A stretch of 32,293 bases of DNA, taken from positions 1-32,293 of the forward strand of contig JAGDAA010000169.1 of the NCBI GenBank assembly GCA_017959745.1. The letters run 5' to 3'. The translations under genes and the position numbers were made by a program. Position 1 is the first letter of the stretch, and the number at the start of each line of letters is the position of its first letter. Under the pieces are notes generated by a model that was not told the DNA's origin, searched no databases, and worked only from the letters and a program-made list of their open reading frames with translations. Below, piece after piece: positions 1-7,470 of this stretch. Origin of the DNA: Clostridia bacterium (lineage in GTDB: Bacteria; Bacillota; Clostridia; Oscillospirales; SIG627).

Positions 1-134
1 GGACGGCTGCCATTTTAGGCAGCGAGTGCTACTTCGTTGTTAGCGTTTGTGTTTAAGGTTGCAGTTTTGAAGAGTTCCTGCCACTCTACCCGCATTTCTC
101 GCTTCAAAAACCCCGTCGAAACCTTTACACCCCC
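1..134 (-). ncRNA. ssrA: tmRNA (transfer-messenger RNA), 5' part; 3' end outside window
   Basis: tmRNA rescues stalled ribosomes by acting first as a tRNA-Ala and then as a short mRNA that adds a degradation tag. On the minus strand the 5' end reads GGGGGTGTAAAGGTTTCGAC, the typical tmRNA 5' acceptor and D-like region. A tag reading frame follows, with a GCA resume codon at 60-62, ATLNTNANNEVALAA and a TAA stop at 15-17. The ending VALAA is the usual type of ClpXP signal. The tRNA-like 3' half with its T arm and CCA lies beyond position 1, so the gene is cut by the window edge, not broken. The exact resume codon is inferred from the usual alanine start of such tags. Confidence 0.93.
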
Positions 135-160
135 GAACGGTGTTATCAAGCAGCTTACTT

Positions 161-189
161 ATTATATCCGGGATGCGGATAAAAGTCAA
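161..189 (-). promoter_or_regulatory. sigma-A promoter of ssrA
   Basis: On the minus strand a -35 box TTGACT (184-189) and a perfect -10 box TATAAT (161-166) are separated by exactly 17 bases. Transcription would start near 154, about 20 bases before the mature tmRNA 5' end, so a short leader would have to be removed, as RNase P does for tmRNA precursors. The promoter begins only 9 bases after the stop codon of the preceding lipoprotein gene, with no terminator hairpin between them. Confidence 0.88.
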
Positions 190-197
190 ATGGATTT

Positions 198-1613
198 TTA
201 TGCCGCCCAGATCAGGGGCAATTCGGATCCATCGGAGAATATGATCCTGCCGCTGCCCGCTCTCCCGCTCACCGGCTTTACCGTCAAGACGTTCTTTTCA
301 AAGCTGAAATCCATTTCCGCCCCGTCGTCGGTGAAAACAGCCTTCACTCCTTCAGAGGATCTGGGGAGCAATTGGACTTGAAGCTCTCCGTTTTTCACCG
401 TGATCGGCTCGGAAGCAGGATCCGTATACACGCCGCCATCGCTTGTCAGCATGGAAACGATATTGGCGATCTCCATTTCACTTAAATGGCACTTCTCGCG
501 AACGAAATAATACGCTTTCTCCCAAGTCGTATCACCGGGGAGGCGCAGAAAGCTTTCATAGAATTTCGGGAAGTTGAAATTATGCTCACCGGAAATATAT
601 CCCGTGCGAAAGCGGTTTGGGGTCAATTCATAGTCGCAGATGAGATCGATCTCATCGACCCCGCAAAGGGCTTTCAGCAAAAACGAAAACACGCCGGTCC
701 GGTCCGCACCGCCGGTGCAGTGCATCGCAACAGGGTAATTGGAGGGCTTTGCGAATACCCGGAAGATCTTAGCGTCTTTCGATGTGTATTCGTCATCCAG
801 CACCGAATAGGACGGCGCTGAAATATTGATATAGTTCAGTGAATTCGTGAAAGGAGAATTGATAGTATCCGAGCTGGAATTGGGGTTTCTGAGATCCAGT
901 TCCGTTGTGATCTTCAACTCCCCGCGGATGGTTTTCTTTCCCTCCGCGGTAGCGTTATCCAGCAAAGCCGTCCGGTAGACCATACCCTGCCGGACGGTTT
1001 TTCCGTCCGCGGTTTCCCAGCCGCCCAGATCCCGGGCGTTTGTCACGCCGTCGATACGAAGGATGCGAGGTCCCGGCATTGTTGTAAAGGACGAAGGCTC
1101 GCTGTCGACCTTGAAGCCGCCTTTCGCGGTCATGGAAACGCGCCAGTAGTACGTAGCGCCGGATTTCAAATTGTTGACCGGGACGGAATACCCGTCACCG
1201 CTTTTGTTGCCGCGCCCGACTTTAACGGAAAGACAATCGGGAAAATCCTCCGATTCGGAGATTTCCAGATACGGGTCAGAAAATTCCTTTTCATTCTCTA
1301 TCTCAAAAGAAAACACGACGGGATTGAATCTGCTTCCCAGTTCACTGTCGTTCTGTATGGTAAAGGAAGTATCGCCGGGCACGTATTGCTCGCGCGCCTC
1401 ACGCAGGAAGTTCCGGAGGGCAGGATCCACCGTATCCCAGGTACCGTCGGGATTATAGACGAAAACAGAGGGGACCGGTCCGTTGTAGACGCGCACCGAT
1501 TCTTCCGTTGTATCGGTAATAGCCGTTTCGGTCAGGGAAAGATTTCCCGAAGAACATCCGGACAGGACGATCAGGATCACGGCAAGAAGGAGAGATAAGA
1601 GGCGTGATCTCAT
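198..1613 (-). CDS. Secreted lipoprotein with tyrosine-phosphatase (Y_phosphatase3-type) domain
   Basis: A 471-residue protein with a lipoprotein signal peptide: basic start, hydrophobic stretch and lipobox LSGC with Cys20 as the likely lipidated residue. It should sit on the outer face of the membrane. Residues about 80-180 look like a beta-sandwich (fibronectin-III-like) module ending in TYYWRVS and FTTMP. From about 185 the sequence follows the bacterial tyrosine/lipid phosphatase pattern, with NARDLGG near 192 and the P-loop HCTGGADRTG with Cys299 and Arg305. A C-terminal part of about 90 residues is beta-rich and unassigned. The family dephosphorylates phosphotyrosine or phosphoinositides; the substrate here is unknown. 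The start has AAAGGA about 10 bases upstream. It is the last gene of the run before ssrA and lies 13 bases after rluB. Confidence 0.85.
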   Translation of the reverse strand: MRSRLLSLLLAVILIVLSGCSSGNLSLTETAITDTTEESVRVYNGPVPSVFVYNPDGTWDTVDPALRNFLREAREQYVPGDTSFTIQNDSELGSRFNPVVFSFEIENEKEFSDPYLEISESEDFPDCLSVKVGRGNKSGDGYSVPVNNLKSGATYYWRVSMTAKGGFKVDSEPSSFTTMPGPRILRIDGVTNARDLGGWETADGKTVRQGMVYRTALLDNATAEGKKTIRGELKITTELDLRNPNSSSDTINSPFTNSLNYINISAPSYSVLDDEYTSKDAKIFRVFAKPSNYPVAMHCTGGADRTGVFSFLLKALCGVDEIDLICDYELTPNRFRTGYISGEHNFNFPKFYESFLRLPGDTTWEKAYYFVREKCHLSEMEIANIVSMLTSDGGVYTDPASEPITVKNGELQVQLLPRSSEGVKAVFTDDGAEMDFSFEKNVLTVKPVSGRAGSGRIIFSDGSELPLIWAA

Positions 1614-1626
1614 ACAGCGCGTCCTT

Positions 1627-2343
1627 TCATTTCACGAATCGAAGCAAATACTCTCTTTCTCTCGCGTCCAGATGACGCCAGGTCCCGCTTTTCACGTCGC
1701 CCAGGCGGATCTCCCCCTCGGCGGTGCGTTTCAGCCGCGCGACCTCCAGACCCACCTTTTCGCACATCTTCCGGATCTGCCGGTTCCTTCCCTCCTTTAG
1801 AACAAAGCGAAGCTTGGTGGGAACGGCGGGTTCCGGCATAGTGACCCGGCATGGGCGGATGGTGTATCCGTCGATCTCCATGCTCCGGTTCAGAAGGAGC
1901 ATCTGCTCTTCATCGGGTTCAGTCCTCAGTTTGACCGTATACACCTTCTCAATACCGGTGGAAGGGTGCATCAAGGCGTTGGCGAGGGCGCCGTCATTGG
2001 TCAACAACAACAGTCCTTCGGAATCCAGATCCAGCCGTCCCACGGGATAAACGCGAACGCCCAGATCGCTCACCAGATCGGCGACGCATTTCCGTCCTTT
2101 TTCATCGGACAGGGTGGAAACGTATCCCCGGGGTTTATTCAGCTTGATATAGACCTTTTCTTCCCCGCGGGAGACTTTTTCACCGAAATAGGTTACGATA
2201 TCCTTCCCGGGATCGATCTTCTGACCGATCAGGGCGGGATGCCCGTTGACCTTCACGTTGCCGTTTTCGATCTCGCTCTCGGCTCTTCTGCGGGAACAGA
2301 CGCCGCAATCGGACAAATACTTTTGAATTCTTATTTCTTCCAT
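1627..2343 (-). CDS. rluB: rRNA pseudouridine synthase, RluB/RsuA family
   Basis: A 238-residue enzyme that converts uridine to pseudouridine in ribosomal RNA; the target is probably 23S rRNA by analogy with Gram-positive RluB. The N terminus is an S4 RNA-binding domain (IQKYLSDCGVCSRRRAE, through about residue 55). The catalytic domain follows with KLNKPRGYVS near 67 and GRLDLDSEGLLLLTNDG, whose Asp105 is the nucleophile of the family. The late motif GRNRQIRKMCE is also typical. The ATG at 2343 begins at the S4 domain as in homologues; an ORF-maximal start 12 codons upstream adds residues that do not fit the family. The start overlaps the end of dacF by 13 bases, which suggests coupled translation. 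Confidence 0.93.
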   Translation of the reverse strand: MEEIRIQKYLSDCGVCSRRRAESEIENGNVKVNGHPALIGQKIDPGKDIVTYFGEKVSRGEEKVYIKLNKPRGYVSTLSDEKGRKCVADLVSDLGVRVYPVGRLDLDSEGLLLLTNDGALANALMHPSTGIEKVYTVKLRTEPDEEQMLLLNRSMEIDGYTIRPCRVTMPEPAVPTKLRFVLKEGRNRQIRKMCEKVGLEVARLKRTAEGEIRLGDVKSGTWRHLDAREREYLLRFVK

Positions 2344-3518
2344 AACGCGCGGATCCTTTCCCACAGGGATCGGAACCAATCTCCTATTCTTTCAAACAAT
2401 CCTTTTTTACGGGGCAGCTCGCCCACGTTCATCATCGGGTATAAAGGAACGCGGGCAACTTCCTTTGTCCCCTGATAAAACACCGCGTCGCCAACGGACA
2501 CTCCCGCCCTGCGGAGAACGTAGGTGCCGTCCGTTGCAAACTCAATGCCGGGAACGGGCGCGTACAGAAAATGGGGCAATTCCAGGACCATTTGCACTTC
2601 CTCCGGCCCGCGGACCATCCCCTTGACCCCGTCCAGGTTGGTGACGGGAACGGTATACAGTTCGCCGCCCACAACGGGAAGCTCCTGCCGAATCCCGGCG
2701 AACTGGCAGAATTCAACCTCCCGATACTGGGAAAACCCTTCCGCGAAAAGAGCGCGGTGATCATTCCAGTCATCCGGGTCGTTCAGGGTCGCGCAGACCA
2801 GGGTCTTCCCGGAACGCCGAAACGCCGTTACAAGGCATCGCCCAGCCGCTTTCGTAAAACCGGTTTTGCCGCCGACGCAAGATTCTTCACTCCGCAGGAG
2901 TCTGTTGTGATTGATCACCGTACGGACGCCGCCGTCGGGGGAAGGAATCTTATAAACCTTCTCCGCGGTAATCGCGGAAAAGGTTTCATCCCGCATAGCC
3001 GCTGCCATAAGCCGGCACAGATCCTTCGCGGAAGAATAATGTCCCTTGGAACTCAATCCGTGAGGATCGGCAAAACGGGTGTGACTTAATCCCAATTCCG
3101 CCGCCGTTTCGTTCATCCGATCCACGAACGCTTCCACGCTGCCGGAAACCGCTACGGCGATCGCCACCGCCGCGTCATTGGCGCTTTGGAGCATCAGGGC
3201 ATATAACAGATCCAAAAGCGGCAGTTTTTCACCGGAAACAAGGTAGACAGAGGAGCCTTCCACACCCACAGCGCAGGCGGGGACGGAGACGGTTTGACGC
3301 AGGTCTCCTTCCCGGATGGCGACCAGGCAAGTCATGATCTTGGTGGTGCTTGCCATGGGGCGCTCTTCCTCTTCCCTGCTCGCCTTCAAGATCTCTCCGG
3401 TGTCCGCGTCCATCAGACAATACGCGGCGGCGGACACGCCGAAAGCGCGGGGAGCTGAGGCGCAGAGCAAAGCCAGCGTAGTGAGAAAAGATACGAAACG
3501 GCGTATAAGTTGTTTCAT
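2331..3518 (-). CDS. dacF: D-alanyl-D-alanine carboxypeptidase (DacF/DacB, peptidase S11)
   Basis: A 395-residue penicillin-binding protein that trims the terminal D-alanine from peptidoglycan pentapeptides outside the cell. A signal peptide covers residues 1-27 (ending SAPRAFG). The three S11 motifs are present: STTK with Ser57 and Lys60, SAN at 112-114 and KTG at 218-220. The C-terminal PBP5-type domain follows, and the end is basic and aromatic (WFRSLWERIRALWKK), fitting an amphipathic membrane anchor. Its position just after gerW suggests the sporulation-linked DacF branch, but that is inference. The ATG at 3518 is preferred over an upstream one because it begins the signal peptide and has AGGAAAGAGG before it. 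That start is the arm of a strong inverted repeat (3512-3569), described separately. Confidence 0.93.
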   Translation of the reverse strand: MKQLIRRFVSFLTTLALLCASAPRAFGVSAAAYCLMDADTGEILKASREEEERPMASTTKIMTCLVAIREGDLRQTVSVPACAVGVEGSSVYLVSGEKLPLLDLLYALMLQSANDAAVAIAVAVSGSVEAFVDRMNETAAELGLSHTRFADPHGLSSKGHYSSAKDLCRLMAAAMRDETFSAITAEKVYKIPSPDGGVRTVINHNRLLRSEESCVGGKTGFTKAAGRCLVTAFRRSGKTLVCATLNDPDDWNDHRALFAEGFSQYREVEFCQFAGIRQELPVVGGELYTVPVTNLDGVKGMVRGPEEVQMVLELPHFLYAPVPGIEFATDGTYVLRRAGVSVGDAVFYQGTKEVARVPLYPMMNVGELPRKKGLFERIGDWFRSLWERIRALWKK

Positions 3519-3569
3519 GGATGAGCCTCTTTCCTGCCTTTTGGGAAATTCTATGCTCATCCATGAAAC
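3512..3569 (-). promoter_or_regulatory. 15-bp perfect inverted repeat enclosing the dacF ribosome site and start
   Basis: Arms GTTTCATGGATGAGC (3512-3526 on the plus strand) and GCTCATCCATGAAAC (3555-3569) are perfect reverse complements separated by 28 bases. In the mRNA the second arm contains the dacF ATG. The loop contains the purine-rich ribosome site AGGAAAGAGG, whose GGAAA can also pair with an upstream UUUCC to give an inner 5-bp stem. The fold would therefore hide both start signals. There is no T tract after it, so it does not look like a terminator. Whether it works as RNA or as a DNA operator cannot be told from sequence. Confidence 0.6.
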
Positions 3570-3584
3570 GTCATTCAAATATGA

Positions 3585-4070
3585 TTATACTTCGTCAAGC
3601 TCCTTTATGATCTCGTCTTCCGCTTTTTCCTCGGCGTCGACTTCGCCGACTTCCTCTTTATCGCTTCCCTTACCCTTCTTGAACATGGTCTTCAGCTTAC
3701 CGAAGATGGAAGGGGATTTATCCACCAAATCGGAAATCACGTTCACAATGGCGCTGTCGGAGGAAACCCCGGTCCCGTTCACGTTCATCAGACGAACGTT
3801 TCCGTCCGAGATGACCAGGAAGGTGACCGGCGTCACGGAAACGCCGGCGCCGTTGCCGCCGCCGAAGTGGGGCTGATCCCGCTTGGGGTTGCTCTTACTG
3901 TCAAAATCCACCCCGCCGGAGGTAAACCCGCAGGAAACCTTGGAAACGGGCACGATAACCACGTCTCCTGGCAGGGTGATGGGAGAACCCACCACCGTAT
4001 CGGCGTTCAGAAAGGTCTTCAAATTTGAGAGCGAAGAATCAATGACTTGTTTCAGCGGTATTTCGTTCAT
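3585..4070 (-). CDS. gerW: GerW (YtfJ) family sporulation protein
   Basis: A 161-residue protein of the GerW/YtfJ family, which in Bacillus is needed for normal spore germination with certain nutrients. The family core is visible: the N-terminal helix MNEIPLKQVIDSSLSNLKTF, then DTVVGSPITLPGDVVIVPVSKVSCGF, the glycine-rich HFGGGNGAGVSVTPVTFLVI and a hydrophobic beta region. The C-terminal 40 residues are charged (KGKGSDKEEVGEVDAEEKAE) and probably disordered. No signal peptide is seen, so it is cytoplasmic. The start has AAGGAAAGG about 10 bases upstream, inside the end of the DUF2953 gene, which it overlaps by 32 bases. The pairing of a DUF2953 protein with GerW matches ytfI-ytfJ of Bacillus. 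Confidence 0.92.
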   Translation of the reverse strand: MNEIPLKQVIDSSLSNLKTFLNADTVVGSPITLPGDVVIVPVSKVSCGFTSGGVDFDSKSNPKRDQPHFGGGNGAGVSVTPVTFLVISDGNVRLMNVNGTGVSSDSAIVNVISDLVDKSPSIFGKLKTMFKKGKGSDKEEVGEVDAEEKAEDEIIKELDEV

Positions 4071-4680
4071 GTTTTTGTTCCTTTCCTTGCAAGAATGTCA
4101 TCAGGGCGCGAAGCGCCAGCGTTATAAGAAACACGGGCTTTATATACAGATCCAACCGGATCCGGAATACGGAATGCTCCCCCGTAAAATCGGGCGCTAA
4201 GATCAAACGATCGTTGTTCCACTTAAAGTCTGTAAAATGCCGCAGCAGGGCAAACAATCCATTCGCCGCCTGGATCGCGGCACCGTAATAAAGAGCGGTC
4301 TTATCGGCGTCCCCCGCTCCGAAGCGGATCTCAAATGCCCTTAACCGGATATGAAGATGACGAAACAGATCCTTGATGGCGCGGGTCGCGATACGGGCAA
4401 TCAGGGAAATGAAATCCAGAAAATCGGAGATGGATCCTTTATCCTTCTTTTTCGTCTGATCTTCTTTTGGCTTTGCTTCTTCCCGCTTCTCCTTCTTCTT
4501 TTTCTCCGGCTTCTTATCGCCGCCCAGTTTATCGGCAAGTTTCAAGGCGTTTAGTTTGATAAACAACACCCTTATATATGCCCGCGGCTCCCCTTCGTAA
4601 ACAAACACCAGGTGAACGTTAATAAACAGAACAAGGGCGACCAGGGCAAGAATGCCGAGAACGACGTACAGGGCGATCAT
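4039..4680 (-). CDS. DUF2953 domain protein (YtfI-like), membrane-anchored
   Basis: A 213-residue protein with one N-terminal membrane helix (about residues 2-22, IALYVVLGILALVALVLFI), then a beta-type region, a highly charged lysine/glutamate linker at about 55-85 (KKPEKKKKEKREEAKPKEDQ), and a C-terminal part with FEIRFGAGDADKTALYYGAA, the recognisable DUF2953 core. Function is unknown, but the gene sits directly before gerW in many Firmicutes, so a sporulation-linked role is plausible. Its ATG overlaps the scpB stop as ATGA, indicating coupled translation. A second hydrophobic stretch near the C terminus (PVFLITLALRALMTFL) may be membrane-associated. Confidence 0.82.
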   Translation of the reverse strand: MIALYVVLGILALVALVLFINVHLVFVYEGEPRAYIRVLFIKLNALKLADKLGGDKKPEKKKKEKREEAKPKEDQTKKKDKGSISDFLDFISLIARIATRAIKDLFRHLHIRLRAFEIRFGAGDADKTALYYGAAIQAANGLFALLRHFTDFKWNNDRLILAPDFTGEHSVFRIRLDLYIKPVFLITLALRALMTFLQGKEQKHERNTAETSH

Positions 4681-5267
4681 ACGGGATCGGAGGGCGCTTC
4701 CTCCTCGGACGCTTCCTCCATATTCATCTGGACCGAAGTCTCCCCGGGAAGATCATCCAGACTTTCCAGTCCGAAACAGCGGAGAAAATCCGGGGTGGTA
4801 CGGTACAGGATGGGGCGGCCCGGCGCGTCCAGCCGACCGCATTCTTCAATGAGCTTTCGCTGGATCAGGGTGGTCATGATCCCGGTGCAATCCACGCCGC
4901 GCACCTGTTCGATATAGGTTTTCGTGACGGGCTGTTTATAGGCGACGATGGAAAGGGCTTCCAGCGCCGCTTTCGACAGGGGCGCGGTGCGCTTGATCTC
5001 CAGGAAGCTCTGCACGATATCGCCGTATTCCGCTTTTGTACAAAGCTGCAAGGCGTCGCCCAGGCGCGCCAGCTGGAAGGAGGTATTCCCCTCGCGCAAG
5101 CGAGAGTCCAATTCATCCGCCACAACGCCCACTTCCACTTTGGTAATATCGAAGAGCTGGGCGAAACGGTCGCGGGTCACCGGATCACCGCCCGCGAATA
5201 AAACCGCTTCCATAGCGTTGACCCAAAAAGATAGATCCCGACTGAGGAATTGAAGTGAATACTCCAT
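4677..5267 (-). CDS. scpB: Segregation and condensation protein B
   Basis: A 196-residue kleisin-associated winged-helix protein of the SMC-ScpAB condensin complex, which compacts and segregates the chromosome. Family features are clear: AMEAVLFAGGDPVTRDRFAQLF near the start, then two tandem winged-helix domains, with PLSKAALEALSIVAYKQPVTK and IEQVRGVDCTGIMTTLIQRKLIEECGRLDAPGRPILYRTT marking the second. Length is normal for the family. The ATG follows the scpA stop directly (TAA immediately before ATG), so the two subunits are made from adjacent frames. A start at the internal Met (AMEAVLF) would also fit the domain; the upstream ATG is kept because of its tight junction with scpA. Confidence 0.95.
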   Translation of the reverse strand: MEYSLQFLSRDLSFWVNAMEAVLFAGGDPVTRDRFAQLFDITKVEVGVVADELDSRLREGNTSFQLARLGDALQLCTKAEYGDIVQSFLEIKRTAPLSKAALEALSIVAYKQPVTKTYIEQVRGVDCTGIMTTLIQRKLIEECGRLDAPGRPILYRTTPDFLRCFGLESLDDLPGETSVQMNMEEASEEEAPSDPV

Positions 5268-6005
5268 TTAAGCCGTCCTTTCGTTTTTCGGATTCAAGCT
5301 GATAACGTAGTCGCCGTCGGTATGCTCAAAATGAAGACGCCCGCTCTGGATCAACTGCAAAATGGCAAGAAAGGTGGCGACCACGTCGCTCTTTCTCCCC
5401 TGCTCCGCGATCATAGAGCGGAAAGAGACGGAATTTCCCAGGGGAAAGGCACGAACCATTCGCCGAAGCACGAATACCACCTTGGATTCCACCGGCGTAA
5501 CTTTTTGGGAAAAGATGTTTTCCACGTCCGCCCGCTTCCGCTTCTCGCGGTCCTCCCGCAGAGAAGCGCGCAGATCCTGAAAGGAATCCCAAAGCAACCC
5601 GATATCCATAACCGGCACTTCCGTTGTAACAATAGGGTCCTTCGGCGTCGGCGCGTAGCGGTGATAATAGATCTTTTCCTGTTCCGAGAGGAACAGCGCC
5701 GCTTTCTTGACTTCCGAATACTCGATGAGAGAACGGACAAGCTCGTTCCGCGGATCCTCTTCATCCTCCTCGGCGGGCAGGAGCATTTTGGACTTGATAT
5801 AGACCAGTTCGCAAGCCATCACGATAAATTCGGAGGATAGTTCCGCGTCGTACTGTTGCGCCAGCTCCATATAATCCAGGTACTGATCCAGAATAAGGGC
5901 GATGGGAATATCATAGATATTGATCTTCTGCTTGTTGATGAGGGTTAGCAAAAGATCCAAGGGACCGTCAAAGGTCTCCAAGGTAAAATTCAGCTTCGAC
6001 GCCAT
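5268..6005 (-). CDS. scpA: Segregation and condensation protein A (kleisin)
   Basis: A 245-residue kleisin that bridges SMC heads in the bacterial condensin. The N terminus carries the hallmark FTLETFDGPLDLLLTLINKQKINIYDIPI, followed by QYLDYM and SEFIVMACELVYIKSKMLLP. The acidic linker EEDEEDP and a C-terminal winged helix complete the family layout. The ATG at 6005 is chosen because it begins at the conserved kleisin domain. An ORF-maximal start 30 codons further up is unlikely because those residues lie in the preceding protease gene in another frame. The start codon shares one base with that gene's TGA stop (TGATG). Confidence 0.95.
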   Translation of the reverse strand: MASKLNFTLETFDGPLDLLLTLINKQKINIYDIPIALILDQYLDYMELAQQYDAELSSEFIVMACELVYIKSKMLLPAEEDEEDPRNELVRSLIEYSEVKKAALFLSEQEKIYYHRYAPTPKDPIVTTEVPVMDIGLLWDSFQDLRASLREDREKRKRADVENIFSQKVTPVESKVVFVLRRMVRAFPLGNSVSFRSMIAEQGRKSDVVATFLAILQLIQSGRLHFEHTDGDYVISLNPKNERTA

Positions 6006-6706
6006 CAGAGGATCACCCCTGTCGCAAGGTTCATCAAAGCTCTGTAAATCAAATCCGTCAAGAAATTGATGGGCGCGGACAGAATACCGAGCCATAAGAG
6101 AAGGATCAAAGCGAACTGCATATAGCGCTCGTAAGGCATAATTTTGAATAAGACGCGGTTGGGAAGAAAGGCATACAGGATTTTGGATCCGTCCAGAGGC
6201 GGGATAGGAATCAGGTTGAAGACACCGAGACCGATATTGATCACCATCAGAAAGTAAACCAATACCGTAATGATGCTGATCACGCTGACGCCGGATAGCT
6301 GAACGTTGTATCCGGAGAGGACGGCGAGGATCCCGTTAAACTGATTGTCGGGAAACAGGCGGATCAGTCCCACGAACAGGAATGAGGAAATGAGCGCCAT
6401 AATAAAGTTAGAAACAGGACCGGCAAGTGCCGTTAATGCCATATCGCGTTTAGGGTTCTTGAAATTGCGCGCATCGACCATAACCGGTTTCGCCCAGCCG
6501 ATGTGAAAAAGCATCAGTGCGATAAAGCCGATGGGATCAATGTGCTTCAGAGGATTCAGGGAAAGTCTGCCCATACTGCGCGCCGTGGGATCACCCAATT
6601 TATCGGAAACAAAGCCATGAGAAAGCTCATGCACCGACAGTGACAGCAAAATCACCGGGAGCGTGAACAAAAAATTGAGCAGATAACGGACGACAGTTTC
6701 CTTCAT
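6005..6706 (-). CDS. Site-2 protease family zinc metalloprotease (peptidase M50)
   Basis: A 233-residue integral membrane protein of the M50 intramembrane protease family, of the short type without a PDZ domain. The zinc site HELSH (His26, Glu27, His30) lies in the first hydrophobic helix. The second conserved motif NLIPIPPLDG ends in Asp172, the third metal ligand. About five or six hydrophobic segments are present. Relatives include YwhC/YydH-type proteins next to scpA in many Firmicutes; the substrate is unknown. AGGGGT lies about 6 bases before the ATG. It is followed by scpA with a one-base overlap and lies 8 bases after the RNA methyltransferase gene. Confidence 0.9.
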   Translation of the reverse strand: MKETVVRYLLNFLFTLPVILLSLSVHELSHGFVSDKLGDPTARSMGRLSLNPLKHIDPIGFIALMLFHIGWAKPVMVDARNFKNPKRDMALTALAGPVSNFIMALISSFLFVGLIRLFPDNQFNGILAVLSGYNVQLSGVSVISIITVLVYFLMVINIGLGVFNLIPIPPLDGSKILYAFLPNRVLFKIMPYERYMQFALILLLWLGILSAPINFLTDLIYRALMNLATGVIL

Positions 6707-6714
6707 AGTTACCC

Positions 6715-7470
6715 CTAACGGTTAAAACGTAAAACTTCAAAAGCCGCAACGGCGGCGGCGGAAGAAGTAGTGAGCGAGCCGGGAAAACGCCTGCCGTACG
6801 GAATGCGGATCTTCAGATCGGCTTGCGTCAAAAGATCCTTCGATATGCCGCGCTTTTCCCCGCCTATAATCAAGAACAAGGGCTTTTTCAAATCGGCGGT
6901 AAATAAATCAGTAGCGCCGCTTTCACTGGCACAGACAATGCGGTAACCTGCTTCGTGAGCGAGGCGCGCAAGGTCGTTTGGGTCCTCGTACACGCCGCAG
7001 GGCAGCGCTTCGGAGGTGCCGGCGGAAGACCGGATCACAACACCCGCGGCGCTCATCCAGTTCCGGGTGGAAAGAATCATCCCCCCCGCGCCCGCGGCAT
7101 ACAAGGAACGAACGGCGGACCCGAAATTAAAAGGATCCTCGATACCGCAAAGCAGGAATACGAATCCTTCCCCTTTTTGAAACACTTCCGCGGGAGAAAG
7201 CATTTGTCTCTCCCCCACCCGGGCGATCACACCGCCATGGGTGTGACCGGTGGTCACGGATTCAAAAAAGGCGGGGTCGGCGGTGGAAACGGGAACGGCA
7301 TTCTTCTTGGCGAGTTTCAGCAGACGAAAGATATTCGCTTCATCCTTTTTCGCGTCCTCAAGAAACAGGATCTGCTCTACGGTGCGGGACCTGTTTTCCA
7401 GAACGGATAGAATGGAAATAGCGCCCTCCGCCCAGGAGGAATCCACACGTTTCTCCGCGTCTTTTCTCAT
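6715..7470 (-). CDS. SpoU-family (TrmH/RlmB-like) RNA 2'-O-ribose methyltransferase
   Basis: A 251-residue SPOUT methyltransferase expected to put a methyl group on a ribose 2'-OH of rRNA or tRNA using S-adenosylmethionine. The N-terminal 95 residues resemble the small substrate-binding domain of RlmB. The SPOUT domain shows DPFNFGSAVRSLYAAGAGGMIL (motif 1, with the conserved Asn and Arg), then WMSAAGVVIRSSAGTSEALP, LIIGGEKRGIS (motif 2) and IRIPYGRRFPGSLTTSSAAAVAAFEVLR (motif 3). The last motif reads SLTTSSA where the family normally has SLNVSVA, a notable change in the SAM-knot region. The start overlaps the yebC stop as ATGA. The exact target position cannot be told. Confidence 0.87.
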   Translation of the reverse strand: MRKDAEKRVDSSWAEGAISILSVLENRSRTVEQILFLEDAKKDEANIFRLLKLAKKNAVPVSTADPAFFESVTTGHTHGGVIARVGERQMLSPAEVFQKGEGFVFLLCGIEDPFNFGSAVRSLYAAGAGGMILSTRNWMSAAGVVIRSSAGTSEALPCGVYEDPNDLARLAHEAGYRIVCASESGATDLFTADLKKPLFLIIGGEKRGISKDLLTQADLKIRIPYGRRFPGSLTTSSAAAVAAFEVLRFNR

